Part shown: positions 1 to 9,082 of the stretch, piece after piece
How the letters are laid out: each line of letters opens with the position of its first letter
Numbering within the stretch: the stretch's first letter is position 1
Origin: Rosenbergiella collisarenosi
GTDB taxonomy: Bacteria; Pseudomonadota; Gammaproteobacteria; Enterobacterales; Enterobacteriaceae
NCBI RefSeq assembly: GCF_018494085.1
Contig: NZ_JABBFP010000002.1
Location: forward strand, 248,001-312,000
DNA: 64,000 nt
Reading direction: 5' to 3'
Translations under genes and position numbers: made by a program
The notes under the pieces: generated by a model
The model's database searches: none
What the model was told of the DNA's origin: nothing
The model's input: only the letters and a program-made list of their open reading frames with translations

Positions 1-2
1 AA

Positions 3-812
3 GATGTGTCCATCGCTGATGATATCTCATCCTTCACCAACACTAACTTCGCCTCTGCGGGTACCGGTGGTAAGCCAAACGGTAAAAACTGGATCGGAAA
101 AGACTCTACCGCTATCGCTGGCGTAAACCTCGATATTCAAAAGCAAGGGTTCCCCCTCCAATTATGGGGCCAAGAGCTAGGATGGACGGTAATCGAACTT
201 GAAGCCGCTGCAAAGGTTGGTCGCCCAATCGATACGCAGAAGTATGACGGTATGCAGTTGAAGTGGAACATGGACACCGATGAACAGGTTTATATCGGTG
301 ACGACGACCTTAACGCTAAGGGGTTACTGACCTTATCTGGCATTGCGACGACTGCGGCTACAAAAACGTGGGCAACCTCTACTGCTGATGAAATCCGCGA
401 TAGCGTAAACGCAGTGTTAACAGCGGCGTGGAAAAACTCGGGTTATTCAATGGTCCCGACTGACTTGTTACTTCCTCCAGAGCAATACGCTCTGTTGGGT
501 ACAATCATCGTGTCTTCTGCTGGTAATCAATCATTGCTGACCTACCTAAGCACTAACACCATTGCGTACCATAACAACGGTGTTCCGCTGAACATTAAGC
601 CCGTCAAGTGGCTGAAAGGTCGCGGTGCCAAGGGTACTGACCGTGCGCTGGCATATACCAACGATAAGAAGTTCATTCGCTTCCCGATGGTTCCGTTGCG
701 TTCAATCCCTGTCCAGTACCGCGGTATTTACCAACTGGTAACCTACTACGGAAAGCTGGGTGCGGTAGAGCCAGTGTACAAAGAGACGCTTGCCTACATG
801 GACGGCATCTAA
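3..812 (+). CDS. Phage major capsid protein, DUF2184 type (3' part)
   Basis: This is the C-terminal 269 residues of a capsid protein. The frame is open to the window edge, so the GTG at 6 is probably not the real start and the N-terminus is missing. The sequence resembles the DUF2184 family of major capsid proteins, which form the shell of small myoviruses. It has the family's usual ending, where segments such as RFPMVPLRSIPVQYRGIYQL lie close to the C-terminus. The next gene starts 11 bases downstream with its own GAGGTG ribosome site. The assignment rests on family resemblance and on position immediately before neck genes. Confidence 0.75.
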   Translation, partial: DVSIADDISSFTNTNFASAGTGGKPNGKNWIGKDSTAIAGVNLDIQKQGFPLQLWGQELGWTVIELEAAAKVGRPIDTQKYDGMQLKWNMDTDEQVYIGDDDLNAKGLLTLSGIATTAATKTWATSTADEIRDSVNAVLTAAWKNSGYSMVPTDLLLPPEQYALLGTIIVSSAGNQSLLTYLSTNTIAYHNNGVPLNIKPVKWLKGRGAKGTDRALAYTNDKKFIRFPMVPLRSIPVQYRGIYQLVTYYGKLGAVEPVYKETLAYMDGI

Positions 813-823
813 CGAGGTGAAGC

Positions 824-1231
824 ATGAGCAACAATCAATCGTTGCCAGATGCTGACCAGTTCCGAAAAGACTTCCCGCAGTTCGCAGACACCACAAAGTT
901 TCCTGATTCACAAATCAACTTCCGACTTACGCTTGCCGACACGCTGTTATCTGAAAAGTTAACTGGCGTTAAGCTATTCCCTTATTTCGCGGAGTTGTTT
1001 GTGGCGCACTACCTAACACTGTATGCCGCTGATTCGGCGGCTTCTCTGATAGGCGGGGCGACAGGTTCAACCAGTGGTGTGGTTTCGTCTAAGTCAGTGG
1101 ACAAGGTGTCGGTGTCGTTCGATAACGGCTCGACCCTTAGCCCTGACGCGGGATTCTGGAACTACACCCGGTATGGTGCTGAGTTCTGGCAGCTTATCGG
1201 CATGTTCGGAATGGGAGGTCGGCAACTATGA
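824..1231 (+). CDS. DUF4054 head-tail connector protein
   Basis: A 135-residue protein. The opening [19 protein letters not shown] followed by a helical stretch ending in [11 protein letters not shown] is characteristic of DUF4054, a small phage family that follows the capsid gene and is taken to be a head-completion or connector protein. The C-terminal half is rich in Ser, Gly and Thr and ends in [16 protein letters not shown], also typical. The start at 824 has a GAGGTG Shine-Dalgarno 6 bases upstream. The stop overlaps the next start as ATGA, so translation is probably coupled. Confidence 0.75.
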   Translation: MSNNQSLPDADQFRKDFPQFADTTKFPDSQINFRLTLADTLLSEKLTGVKLFPYFAELFVAHYLTLYAADSAASLIGGATGSTSGVVSSKSVDKVSVSFDNGSTLSPDAGFWNYTRYGAEFWQLIGMFGMGGRQL

Positions 1232-1776
1232 AGTCTGGCTTAACTATCCGTTCAGACCTGAGCGGTAAGATACTGCAAGCACTGAAAGAGGTTGGTAAGA
1301 AGGATGTTCTGGTCGGCATTCCCGAAGGTAAAAGCGAGCGTGAGGATGCCGATATCGGTAATGCTGCGATTGGCTATATCAACGAGAACGGATCACCTGC
1401 TCAGAATATCCCCGCCCGACCTCATTTAGTACCTGGTGTTCGCAAGGCTCAGTCTGAAACGCTTCCCCTGCTCAAGTCTGCCGCTCAGTCCATCCTGACG
1501 GGTGACGGTAGCGCGGCTACTCGTGACTTAAATAGGGCTGGGTTTTTAGCGGTCAATGCAGTGAAAGCCGTCATTGATGAGTCTGGGTTTGTGCCATTAG
1601 CAGACGGTACCGTAGCGGCTCGGGCTAGGAAGGGTCGGAAAGGTGCGAAAGCTGAGATGAAGAGTAGAGCCAACGGCGGAGATCCTAACAACGCTAATGC
1701 CATGCCGCTAATAGATACCGGTGAGTATCGAGACTCAATCACCTATGTCGTGAGGGATAAAAATGCCAACTCTTGA
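1228..1776 (+). CDS. Phage neck / tail-completion protein
   Basis: A 182-residue protein. The segment [20 protein letters not shown] (about residues 50-69) is the hallmark of head-tail or tail-completion proteins of the HK97 gp10 and Mu gpG/P2 gpS kind, in which an ENG...IPARP motif precedes a helical region. The tail of the protein, [16 protein letters not shown], matches the usual LxxTGxLxxSI ending of this group. The gene overlaps its neighbours at both ends (ATGA upstream, 14 bases downstream). The exact family name is inferred. Confidence 0.65.
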   Translation: MKSGLTIRSDLSGKILQALKEVGKKDVLVGIPEGKSEREDADIGNAAIGYINENGSPAQNIPARPHLVPGVRKAQSETLPLLKSAAQSILTGDGSAATRDLNRAGFLAVNAVKAVIDESGFVPLADGTVAARARKGRKGAKAEMKSRANGGDPNNANAMPLIDTGEYRDSITYVVRDKNANS

Positions 1777-2152
1777 CGTTAGTGAGGTACTTCTCTCGCC
1801 TGAGTTCATGGACACCACGCTAGTCTCCACTCGCTCAGCACAAACAACAGACGACGATGGTTTCACGAGCAATACAACCTCAAAGATACCCTTTGCGGGC
1901 GTGGTTACGGTCGATAAATCGCTTGAGAATGCAAGGCTTGAGGCAGGGCAAGTTGTTCGCGGTGCGATACTGGTTATCACGAAATTCACGTTAACTGAAG
2001 GTGCGACAGATACTGATGCCGACGTAGTGACATACCGGGGCCGCGATTACCGTGTGTCGTTCGTGGATTACTACACCGAATACGGCGCTGGATTCGTTCA
2101 GGCTCACTGTGAGCTACTTCCTTTCGATGGAGGTCCTGCAAATGGCATCTGA
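1763..2152 (+). CDS. Phage head-tail joining protein (putative)
   Basis: A 129-residue protein between two neck genes. It is mostly beta-rich, with a YRGRDYRVSFVDYYTEYGAGF segment near the end that is typical of small virion proteins in this position, which often read as head-tail joining or tail-terminator partners. It starts inside the preceding gene and its stop lies inside the following one. No catalytic motif, signal peptide or membrane segment is present. Function is inferred from order only. Confidence 0.5.
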   Translation: MPTLDVSEVLLSPEFMDTTLVSTRSAQTTDDDGFTSNTTSKIPFAGVVTVDKSLENARLEAGQVVRGAILVITKFTLTEGATDTDADVVTYRGRDYRVSFVDYYTEYGAGFVQAHCELLPFDGGPANGI

Positions 2153-2687
2153 TTCGACACAGGCTGGCTATCTCACTGAGCAAGGCACTGATGCGGTATA
2201 TGGCGAGGACTTAGACCGATTGCTGAGCCGATGGTTTCGTGGGGTAAGCGGTTACGATGCCAAGATGGTTAAACCACGTTGGCAGCAGACTCAAGCAGCC
2301 CTCCCTCCCGTAACAGCCGATTGGTGTGCTTTCGGGGTAACGGGTGTGCGCGGTGACTTCTCGGTAGCAATGGAGGCTGTCGATTCAGAGTCGGATAACT
2401 TGCTTCGGCACGAGTCGATTGATTGCCTTGCTTCATTCTACGGCCCTAACGGCATGTCCATGGCCTCCATCTTCCGCGATGGTAGTTCGGTCGAGCAAAA
2501 CAACGAAACAATCAAGGATGCTGGCATGACGCTTTATAACGTGGGCGACATCATCAACTTCCCCGAGCTTATCAATAATCAGTGGATGCGCCGCTACGAC
2601 GTATCGATCACTGTTCGCCGGAAAGTGACGCGCAAATTTGCGATCCGCTCCATCAAATCAGCAGAAACAAAACTCTTTGGAGATTAA
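2142..2687 (+). CDS. Phage neck/tail terminator protein, gp12-like (LIC_12616 type)
   Basis: A 181-residue protein. The start at 2142 is preferred over an upstream in-frame ATG because a GGAGG sits 8 bases before it and the N-terminus [11 protein letters not shown] then fits the family. The central part, with [16 protein letters not shown] and the later [19 protein letters not shown], matches the phage neck terminator proteins called LIC_12616. These cap the tail tube at the head side, directly before the tail sheath gene, exactly as here. The gene overlaps the preceding one by 11 bases. Confidence 0.65.
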   Translation: MASDSTQAGYLTEQGTDAVYGEDLDRLLSRWFRGVSGYDAKMVKPRWQQTQAALPPVTADWCAFGVTGVRGDFSVAMEAVDSESDNLLRHESIDCLASFYGPNGMSMASIFRDGSSVEQNNETIKDAGMTLYNVGDIINFPELINNQWMRRYDVSITVRRKVTRKFAIRSIKSAETKLFGD

Positions 2688-2689
2688 TT

Positions 2690-3835
2690 ATGGCACAGGG
2701 TCTACCTGTCTCTAATGTCGTGAATGTTGACATCATCATGTCACCGTCTGCGGCAACGGGTCGTAACTTCGGCTCGTTACTTATCTTAGGTACATCAACC
2801 GTTATCCCCATCACGGAGCGCATTCGCCTCTACTCGTCATTAGCTGATATTGGCAACGACTTTGGCGTATCTAGCCCGGAATACTTGGCGGCTACACCGT
2901 TCTTTGGTCAATCACCGAAGCCGACTCAGGTCTATGTCGGTCGCTGGGCGAAAACTCTGGCCACGGGTGAAACTGGTGAGGCTGAAACTGCGCTACAAGC
3001 TGTTAATGCTGCGCTTGGTTATACCAACTGGTACGGGCTTGAACTGGCAGATAGCGATGCGATTTCTGATGCGGATATTCTGGCCGTGGCGGGAGCGATT
3101 GAGTCATCAACAGTTAGCCGTGTGTTAGGGGTGACGACTGCTGAACCTGATGCGCTAGTTTCAACTGCGACTGATGATATTGCTGCAAAACTAAAAGCTG
3201 CTAACTACTCTCGCACTTTCGTTCAGTATTCAACGTCAAGTAAGTACGCTTCTGCCTCACTGTTCGGTCGTGCATTTACCGTGAACTTCACAGGTAACAA
3301 TACCGCCATCACGCTGAAGTTTAAGCAAGAGCCGGGTATCACCTACGAAACCCTGACGACCAGCCAAGCCGCAGCGCTGGATAGCAAAAACTGTAACGTT
3401 TACGTCTACTACGCAAATGACACGGCAATCATCCAGCAGGGTGTCATGGCTAATGGTGATTTCTTTGATGAACGCCACGGCCTTGATTGGCTGCAAGACT
3501 ACATCCAGACCAACCTGTTTAATCTACTTTATACGTCTACAACGAAGATTCCGCAGACCGAAGCAGGTATTACGCGACTAATTGCTAACGTCGAGCAGTC
3601 TCTTGAGCAGGCGGCTAACAACGGTTTAGTTGCTCCTGGTGTCTGGAATGGTGGTGATTTAGGCCAGCTCAGCACGGGCGACACGCTGACCAAAGGTTAC
3701 TACGTTTACGCAACACCACTCACTCAGCAATCACAGGCTGACCGAGAGAAGCGTAAATCAACGCTTATCCAGAGTGCAATCAAGTTAGCGGGTGCGATTC
3801 ACTACGCTGATGTACAAGTCAACGTTGTCCGTTAA
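2690..3835 (+). CDS. Tail sheath protein (DUF3383)
   Basis: A 381-residue protein starting [15 protein letters not shown] at 2690. An upstream in-frame extension is disfavoured because it would run deep into the previous gene, and a GGAG lies just before 2690. The pattern (N-terminal GLPVSxVVNV, then [13 protein letters not shown], and a late [23 protein letters not shown] helix) is the DUF3383 sheath family, which forms the contractile outer tail cylinder around the DUF3277 tube encoded next. Length agrees with compact sheath proteins of this phage group. The residues DADIL and [11 protein letters not shown] fit conserved sheath core elements. Confidence 0.8.
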   Translation: MAQGLPVSNVVNVDIIMSPSAATGRNFGSLLILGTSTVIPITERIRLYSSLADIGNDFGVSSPEYLAATPFFGQSPKPTQVYVGRWAKTLATGETGEAETALQAVNAALGYTNWYGLELADSDAISDADILAVAGAIESSTVSRVLGVTTAEPDALVSTATDDIAAKLKAANYSRTFVQYSTSSKYASASLFGRAFTVNFTGNNTAITLKFKQEPGITYETLTTSQAAALDSKNCNVYVYYANDTAIIQQGVMANGDFFDERHGLDWLQDYIQTNLFNLLYTSTTKIPQTEAGITRLIANVEQSLEQAANNGLVAPGVWNGGDLGQLSTGDTLTKGYYVYATPLTQQSQADREKRKSTLIQSAIKLAGAIHYADVQVNVVR

Positions 3836-3845
3836 GGGGAAATGA

Positions 3846-4286
3846 ATGTCAACTTATAGCTTTATGGACGTATCAGCGTCCCTAACGGGTGTGACAGGGA
3901 ATATCGACCTAGGTTATGGCTCTGCCAACTCCGAGGAAGGTATCACCGTTACCATGACCGAAAATAAAAACACCATGACTGTAGGTGCGGATGGCGAGGT
4001 TATGCACTCTCTACACGCTGGGAAAAGCGGAACCATTAGCGTCCGGTATCTCAAAACATCACCGAAGAACAAGCAACTGTCTCTTGCCTACAACGCGCAA
4101 AGCCAATCATCTGCAACGTGGGGAAATAACATAATCGTTATTCGTAACCATGCATCAGGAGACATTACCACGGCTCGCTCTGTCGCATTCCAGAAGCAAC
4201 CTGACCATGTAAATGCCAAAGACGGCGGCACGGTTGAGTGGGTGTTTGATTGCGGAAAAATCGATGAAGTACTAGGCACGTTTTAA
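3846..4286 (+). CDS. Tail tube protein (DUF3277)
   Basis: A 146-residue protein. The opening YSFMDVSASLTGVTGNIDLGYG and the segment EEGITVTMTENKNTMTVGAD are characteristic of DUF3277, the inner tail tube of small contractile-tailed phages. It follows the sheath gene by 10 bases. Two ATG codons occur at 3842 and 3846. The second is in the long frame and is preceded by AGGGGA. The ending VEWVFDCGKIDEVLG fits the family. It should polymerise into the tube through which DNA passes. Confidence 0.8.
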   Translation: MSTYSFMDVSASLTGVTGNIDLGYGSANSEEGITVTMTENKNTMTVGADGEVMHSLHAGKSGTISVRYLKTSPKNKQLSLAYNAQSQSSATWGNNIIVIRNHASGDITTARSVAFQKQPDHVNAKDGGTVEWVFDCGKIDEVLGTF

Positions 4287-4296
4287 GGGGTAAATC

Positions 4297-4725
4297 ATGC
4301 AGTTTGAATTAAAAGGTCAACAGTACCGCACTACTAATATGGACGTGTTCACCCAGTTCAAAGTGGCGCGTAAGTTACTACCGGTGCTAGCGGGGATGGT
4401 TTCAGACCTGAACATCATCAAAGACGCTGCCGGCAATCAAGAAAAGGTAATGAGCGCGGTTGAATCAGTGCTACCGAAAGTTGCTGGGGCGTTAGCTGAT
4501 ATGTCGGACGATAGCGTTGATGCGATTATCAAGCCCTGCCTGTCAGTCGTATCGCGCCAGAACGGAACTAACTGGGCCAGTCTGATTAACAGTGGTCAGC
4601 TAATGTTTGATGACATTAACCTGCCAACTATGCTGCAAATCGTCGGTAAGGTTATCGGGGAGAATATTGGTGATTTTTTGCAAGAACTCCCCGCCAGCGA
4701 GACGCAAACCCTGCCAGCGGCTTAA
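4297..4725 (+). CDS. Tail assembly chaperone, short form
   Basis: A 142-residue mostly helical protein directly after the tail tube gene and before the tape measure, the standard place for a tail assembly chaperone. No recognisable enzyme motif is present. The start is supported by AAGGGG upstream. The short form ends at a TAA at 4723-4725, but the sequence T TTT TTG at 4674-4680 allows ribosomes to shift and make a longer product (listed separately). The two forms are expected to coat the tape measure protein during tail length determination, as P2 E and E+E' or lambda G and GT do. Confidence 0.7.
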   Translation: MQFELKGQQYRTTNMDVFTQFKVARKLLPVLAGMVSDLNIIKDAAGNQEKVMSAVESVLPKVAGALADMSDDSVDAIIKPCLSVVSRQNGTNWASLINSGQLMFDDINLPTMLQIVGKVIGENIGDFLQELPASETQTLPAA

Positions 4726-4913
4726 CCCTCGACACACTTTCCGATGGCCTTGATTACCTACTTCGCCCTGTTGATGCAGGGCTTTGTCATTATATCGCGC
4801 TTAAAGATGGCTCATTGAGTCTCTATGACGTTGCGTTGATGAATGACTACCTAGACATGAAAGCAGATAATGAAATGCGCATACAGCGATGGAGAGAGGC
4901 AAATGAACGCTGA
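4297..4913 (+). CDS. Tail assembly chaperone, -1 frameshift form
   Basis: After codon TTG at 4678-4680, a shift back by one base continues reading at 4680 without a stop to TGA at 4911-4913, giving a product of about 205 residues instead of 142. The extension shows coding character: it reads LDTLSDGLDYLLRPVDAG and then LSLYDVALMNDYLDMKADNE, close in style to the acidic, helical C-terminal halves of phage chaperone fusion proteins. It has no good start codon of its own. It ends inside the start of the tape measure gene, as is usual. The frames and lack of stops are seen directly. The shift itself is inferred. Confidence 0.65.
4674..4680 (+). promoter_or_regulatory. Programmed -1 frameshift site TTTTTTG
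   Basis: The heptamer T TTT TTG is in the correct phase with the zero frame (GAT TTT TTG), so both tRNAs can re-pair after slipping one base back. The same heptamer is used for the E+E' extension in phage P2. It lies 45 bases before the zero-frame stop, inside the overlap of the two open frames. I did not identify a clear downstream stem-loop or an upstream Shine-Dalgarno-like stimulator. Confidence 0.65.
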
Positions 4914-6783
4914 AACAATTCAAGACTTCCTTGTCTCTCTTGGCTTTCAAGTAGACCAATCAGGGCAAAGGAAGTTTGAGCAAACACTGGTTAGTGTCGC
5001 TGCTAATACCGTGAAGATGGCGACCGCTGTGGAGGCATCAGCATTAACTGTCGTTGCCTTTACCGCGAAGATCGCCTCTGGCCTTGATAACCTCTATTGG
5101 GCTTCACAACGGACAGGCGCGAGTGTCTCAGGCATTCAGGCGATAGGTTATGCAGCCTCACAAATGGGCGGCACGGTTGAGGGGGCTAGAGGCTCACTTG
5201 AGTCGCTCTCGAGGTTCATGCGTAATAATCCGGGCGCCGAGGGGTTTCTTAATCGCTTAGGTGTGCAGACCCGCGATGCTAGCGGCAATATGCGGGATAT
5301 GTCAGCCATCTTCACAGGCGTCGGGCAGCGTCTCAGTAACATGCCTTACTATCGAGCTAATCAGTTCGCTCAGATGCTGGGTATCGATGAAAACACTCTA
5401 ATGGCAATGCGGCGGGGTCTTGGTACCTTCTCCACGCAATACACTCAGATGGCTAAGGCTATCGGCTACAACGCTAACACAGCCGCAGTACAGTCTAACC
5501 AGTTCATGACCAGCCTTCGCTCATTTGGGCTTATGGCTGGCATGGCACGGGACAAAATAGGCTCAACCTTGGCTGGCGGATTGGCGGGGTCAATCGATAA
5601 CCTCCGTCGGCAAGTGGTGAATAACTTCCCTCGTATTGAGCAGACCATCACATCAGGCGCTAACGGCTTAATGTGGGTTGCGACCATATTAACCAGGGTC
5701 GTGCTGCGCTTAGTTGATGGTGTGGGAAGCGTTCTTGATTGGTGGGACAAGCTCGACAGCGGAACCCGAAAGCTCATCGAGGTTATTGGTGGGTTAGTCG
5801 TTGCGTGGCGATTACTCAATAGCGCATTCATGATGTCGCCTATTGGTCGAGTCATAGCATTAGCAACAGCCATTGCGTTGCTGTTCGAAGATTACCAAAC
5901 GTGGCGAGAAGGTGGGCAGTCGCTTATTGATTGGGCTAGGTGGAAGCCGGAGATTGATAGTGCTGTTAAGGGTGTAAATCACCTAAAAGATAGTGTTTTA
6001 GGTCTCTTTGGTATCGATCCGAAAAAGTGGACAGGACAGTGGGATTTTTCAAACCTGATGACCAATCTCGGCGACTTTGGGAAGATGCTCAATTACATCT
6101 CTCAAATGCTAAGTGCCATCAAAGATGGTCGATGGAAAGATGCCTACACTGCCGGGAAAGAAATTCTTAACCAGCGTAGCAGTACCACGCAAGATGCTTT
6201 GCCGGGCGTTACCGAAAGCGCATTAAGTGCAAGAAAATGGGTTATCGGCGCTGGGTATAAACTCCTCAATAAATTACAGCCTGTTTTCGATAGTTTAGAG
6301 AGTCAGTACAAGCTACCTCAAGGGTTACTCCGTGGAGTGGCGACTACTGAGTCGTCTGGAAACCCTAACGCTCAGTCAAAGGCAGGGGCGCAGGGATTAT
6401 TTCAGATAATGCCCGGAACGGCCTCTGATTTAGGATTGCGCGGCAATGATGTTTTCGATCCCACCAAAGCCGCCCAAGCTGCTGCTAAGTATCTTTCTCA
6501 GCTGATGAGAGCTAACGGTGGAGACCTGTCAAAAACGCTTGCCTCATATAACTGGGGGCTAGGTAACGTTCAGAAGCACGGCTTGGATTTAATGCCACGG
6601 GAAACACAGAACTATATCCCTAGCGTAATGGCTAATATGAGGCCGAGTAACACTCTCAACCAAGAAACGGTAATCCATATCCATGACGTCAATAACCCCC
6701 GCGAAGCTGGAAACGTTATAGCAGAGCGTCAAAGTCAGGTTAATTCACGGGCAGCACAGCAACTATCAGGGAGGAATAGTTAA
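4903..6783 (+). CDS. Tail tape measure protein with lytic transglycosylase domain
   Basis: A 626-residue protein. The start at 4903 is chosen over an earlier in-frame ATG at 4870 because GGAGAGAGG precedes it. Residues 1-260 are Ala/Gly-rich coiled-coil type sequence. Hydrophobic segments lie around residues 255-275 and 295-335. Residues about 470-590 form an SLT (lysozyme-like) domain: ATTESSGNPNAQS contains the catalytic glutamate (about E483), followed by GAQGLFQIMPGTA and LASYNWGLGNV. The protein sets tail length and the enzyme domain probably opens peptidoglycan during DNA entry. The stop overlaps the next start (TAATG). Confidence 0.85.
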   Translation: MNAETIQDFLVSLGFQVDQSGQRKFEQTLVSVAANTVKMATAVEASALTVVAFTAKIASGLDNLYWASQRTGASVSGIQAIGYAASQMGGTVEGARGSLESLSRFMRNNPGAEGFLNRLGVQTRDASGNMRDMSAIFTGVGQRLSNMPYYRANQFAQMLGIDENTLMAMRRGLGTFSTQYTQMAKAIGYNANTAAVQSNQFMTSLRSFGLMAGMARDKIGSTLAGGLAGSIDNLRRQVVNNFPRIEQTITSGANGLMWVATILTRVVLRLVDGVGSVLDWWDKLDSGTRKLIEVIGGLVVAWRLLNSAFMMSPIGRVIALATAIALLFEDYQTWREGGQSLIDWARWKPEIDSAVKGVNHLKDSVLGLFGIDPKKWTGQWDFSNLMTNLGDFGKMLNYISQMLSAIKDGRWKDAYTAGKEILNQRSSTTQDALPGVTESALSARKWVIGAGYKLLNKLQPVFDSLESQYKLPQGLLRGVATTESSGNPNAQSKAGAQGLFQIMPGTASDLGLRGNDVFDPTKAAQAAAKYLSQLMRANGGDLSKTLASYNWGLGNVQKHGLDLMPRETQNYIPSVMANMRPSNTLNQETVIHIHDVNNPREAGNVIAERQSQVNSRAAQQLSGRNS

Positions 6784-7385
6784 TGGATTTTCTCTCAGTT
6801 CTGTTACATCAGCGCACTAGAAAGATAGACACCATTATTCCTGATGTCGTTATCACTGAGCGACATTCGGATATGTTGGAAATCACCGAGCACCCCGTAG
6901 AGCGCCCAACATCCATGACATCGAGTACCGATGGCGGGACGGGTTTTGTCTCTGACCATGCCTACCGCCGACCCTCTGAACTGGTTATGGAAATAGGGTT
7001 TTCCGGTGGGGGGAGCTTAACGGACCTATTTGATACGTCGAGCGTTGGCCTTTCGTTGGGCAGTAGTCCAAGAGAGCGCTATGACGAATTACTGGCTCTG
7101 CAGCGATCCCGTGAGCCGATGGATGTGGTGACCGGCAAGCGTATTTACAGCAACATGCTGATCCGCTCACTCGATGTTACCACCGATAAAACCTCTGAGA
7201 ACGTGCTGATGGTGACAGTGACGTTTCGTGAAGTAATCGTCACACAGTCAAAAACAATTACTGTAGCCAGTAAAGAAAACATGACTCAGGGTGCAAATAC
7301 TAGCGCCGTGCAGTCTACAGGCGTCAAAACACCGGTTGCTGCTAATCAGTCTCTTCTCAGTTCTGTAGCCTCGCTAATCAAATAA
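6783..7385 (+). CDS. Baseplate Dit-like protein
   Basis: A 200-residue protein immediately after the tape measure. The stretch ITERHSDMLEITEHPVERPT followed by SDHAYRRPSELVMEIGFSG is typical of the Dit-like N-terminal domain found in baseplates of small myoviruses, where it joins tube and hub. The segment YDELLALQRSREPMDVVTGK and then NMLIRSLDVTTDKTSENVL also fit. The last 50 residues are low-complexity (Gln, Ser, Thr, Val). Translation is probably coupled to the tape measure through TAATG. Function is inferred from family and order. Confidence 0.65.
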   Translation: MDFLSVLLHQRTRKIDTIIPDVVITERHSDMLEITEHPVERPTSMTSSTDGGTGFVSDHAYRRPSELVMEIGFSGGGSLTDLFDTSSVGLSLGSSPRERYDELLALQRSREPMDVVTGKRIYSNMLIRSLDVTTDKTSENVLMVTVTFREVIVTQSKTITVASKENMTQGANTSAVQSTGVKTPVAANQSLLSSVASLIK

Positions 7386-7395
7386 TAGGCCGACT

Positions 7396-7695
7396 ATGAC
7401 CACAACAGTATTGCCACTGGTTCCCGAGAATCAGGTGTTTGACGCGTCCATTAATAATACGAATTATAAATTCAAGATTATCTGGCGCGGGGCCTTCTGG
7501 TGTATGGACTTAATGGATTCCTCGGGCGCAGCGATTGTTAGCGGTATTCCCATGGGGTCTGGTGCTGACTTGCTAGGTCAGTATCAGCACCTATCGCTAG
7601 GATTCTCTCTGTACGTCATTGGGAACGATGGGTTAACTGACCCGACTCAGTATGACCTGGGTGTTAACAATAAACTTTGCGTGGTAACGGAGTAA
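7396..7695 (+). CDS. Baseplate plug protein (Pam3 gp18-like)
   Basis: A 99-residue protein. The design is a small beta domain: QVFDASINNTNYKFKIIWRG, then FWCMDLMDSSG, then GIPMGSGADLLGQYQHL, and an ending DPTQYDLGVNNKLCVVTE. This is the pattern of the baseplate plug family named after gp18 of cyanophage Pam3, which sits inside the baseplate hub. It lies between the Dit-like and hub genes, in agreement. Weak ribosome site (GGCCGA region). Confidence comes from several conserved blocks along the short length. Confidence 0.65.
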   Translation: MTTTVLPLVPENQVFDASINNTNYKFKIIWRGAFWCMDLMDSSGAAIVSGIPMGSGADLLGQYQHLSLGFSLYVIGNDGLTDPTQYDLGVNNKLCVVTE

Positions 7696-7697
7696 GT

Positions 7698-8729
7698 ATG
7701 TCAGCTAATTGGATGCGACATTTTGAAATTCAGGTCTTCGGGAGGGACGGGAAGGGTATCAGCCTGACTGACTTGAAGGTAACGTTTGAGATTCAGAAAC
7801 AGCCAGCAACCATTTTCAACGGATTCGTCGGCAACTTCAAAATCTATAACCTGTCATCTACCACGCAAAACATTCTACTGTCGCAAGAGTTTACCCGAAT
7901 CAGGGTTATCGCTGGCTACAAGGGGAATCCTGACCAGTTTGGCAATTACCCTGACGAGAACATCGGCCTGATTTTTAATGGCGATATCCGATTCTCTATA
8001 GCGGGGCAGGACAATATCACCGACTCATGGATATTGCTGCAGTGTATCGATAGCTGGGAAGGCCATTTGAAGGCGGCAATCAGTACGACCATTGCTGCAG
8101 GTTGGACGTTTGACGACGTATTCCGCGTGGCCATGAACAGCTATGCGCCCTATGGGATCACCGCAGGAGAGGTAACCAACTTTCCCGACACGGTATTCCC
8201 CCGCGCTAAAACGCTTCATGCTTCAACGAATGAAATTATCAATGACCTAGCTCGGCAATGTGATGCGCACTGGTGGTACGAAGATAACAAGGTGCATATC
8301 GTCAAAGAGTCTAAGCCCATCGATAATCTAGTGGTGCTAAACGCTGATACTGGCCTTATCGGTAGGCCACAGCAGACGATGGGTGCTGGCGTTAACGTAC
8401 GCTGCCTGATTAACCCGAATATCAAGTTAGGTGGACTCATTCGATTAGACCAAGGTTCGGTATACCGTACGGCCCTGACAACTGAACAGATTGCCAGCTC
8501 ACAAGGCGGAGCGATTACGCAGACAGAATCAGGTGGTAATATCTACGTTAATGGCATCACAGGGGCGCAACCGGCCGCAATTAATACCGATGGCGATTAC
8601 TTCGTGGGCAGTATTGATTATACTGGTGATACACGGGGGCAGAACTGGTATATGGATCTGCTTTGTCTGGCTAAGGGTGGGCAGGATTTGCAATCTGCCA
8701 GTACGCTGAATAAAAGCGGAGGGTTGTAG
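7698..8729 (+). CDS. Baseplate hub protein
   Basis: A 343-residue protein. The ATG at 7698 begins MSANWMRHFEIQVFG and has GGAG upstream; a longer in-frame TTG start is less likely. The order of elements (N-terminal beta domain with LKVTFEIQKQ and NFKIYNLSS, then GYKGN...LIFNGDI, then CDAHWWYEDNKVHIV) is that of baseplate hub proteins related to T4 gp27 and Mu gp44, which make the trimeric ring that holds the spike. The stop TAG shares its last base with the GTG start of an inserted cargo gene rather than with the spike gene. Confidence 0.7.
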   Translation: MSANWMRHFEIQVFGRDGKGISLTDLKVTFEIQKQPATIFNGFVGNFKIYNLSSTTQNILLSQEFTRIRVIAGYKGNPDQFGNYPDENIGLIFNGDIRFSIAGQDNITDSWILLQCIDSWEGHLKAAISTTIAAGWTFDDVFRVAMNSYAPYGITAGEVTNFPDTVFPRAKTLHASTNEIINDLARQCDAHWWYEDNKVHIVKESKPIDNLVVLNADTGLIGRPQQTMGAGVNVRCLINPNIKLGGLIRLDQGSVYRTALTTEQIASSQGGAITQTESGGNIYVNGITGAQPAAINTDGDYFVGSIDYTGDTRGQNWYMDLLCLAKGGQDLQSASTLNKSGGL

Positions 8730-9082
8730 TGAAAAAATATGTGGTTGCATTTTTGGCGGCGCTGTCTTTTGGTGCGGTTGCGGATGATGTTGCAAGGCCT
8801 TTAATGAATTGCGGGCCATTCACACTATCTTCAAGTAATGATGGATTTATGCACATTAACAATGTTAGGCCTGAATCTCAGAAATTTACTTTTCTAGGTG
8901 CGAAAGAAGACTATCGCAATATCAAATACCAATGGATGCTACCCGACCCGAAAATAGGTCGCTGGCTAGGGTTGGACTATATCAAGCGCGACGGCAAAGC
9001 CATCCTCAACGTCGAAGTCGTCAGGATGAACATGGACGAGCATCGGCAGTTCTTGACGTATGATTGTGTGAGGGTTAAGTAA
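8729..9082 (+). CDS. Small exported protein in the tail operon (cargo)
   Basis: A 117-residue protein with a GTG start that overlaps the hub stop by one base and a strong GGAGGG 4 bases upstream. The first 19 residues, MKKYVVAFLAALSFGAVAD, are a clear signal peptide with an AxA-like cleavage site. The mature part is about 98 residues, with two cysteines (in MNCGPF and YDCVRV) that could form a disulfide in the periplasm. I do not recognise a family. Its position between hub and spike genes, and export, suggest a lysogenic conversion or superinfection-exclusion type cargo gene rather than a virion part. Confidence 0.6.
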   Translation: MKKYVVAFLAALSFGAVADDVARPLMNCGPFTLSSSNDGFMHINNVRPESQKFTFLGAKEDYRNIKYQWMLPDPKIGRWLGLDYIKRDGKAILNVEVVRMNMDEHRQFLTYDCVRVK

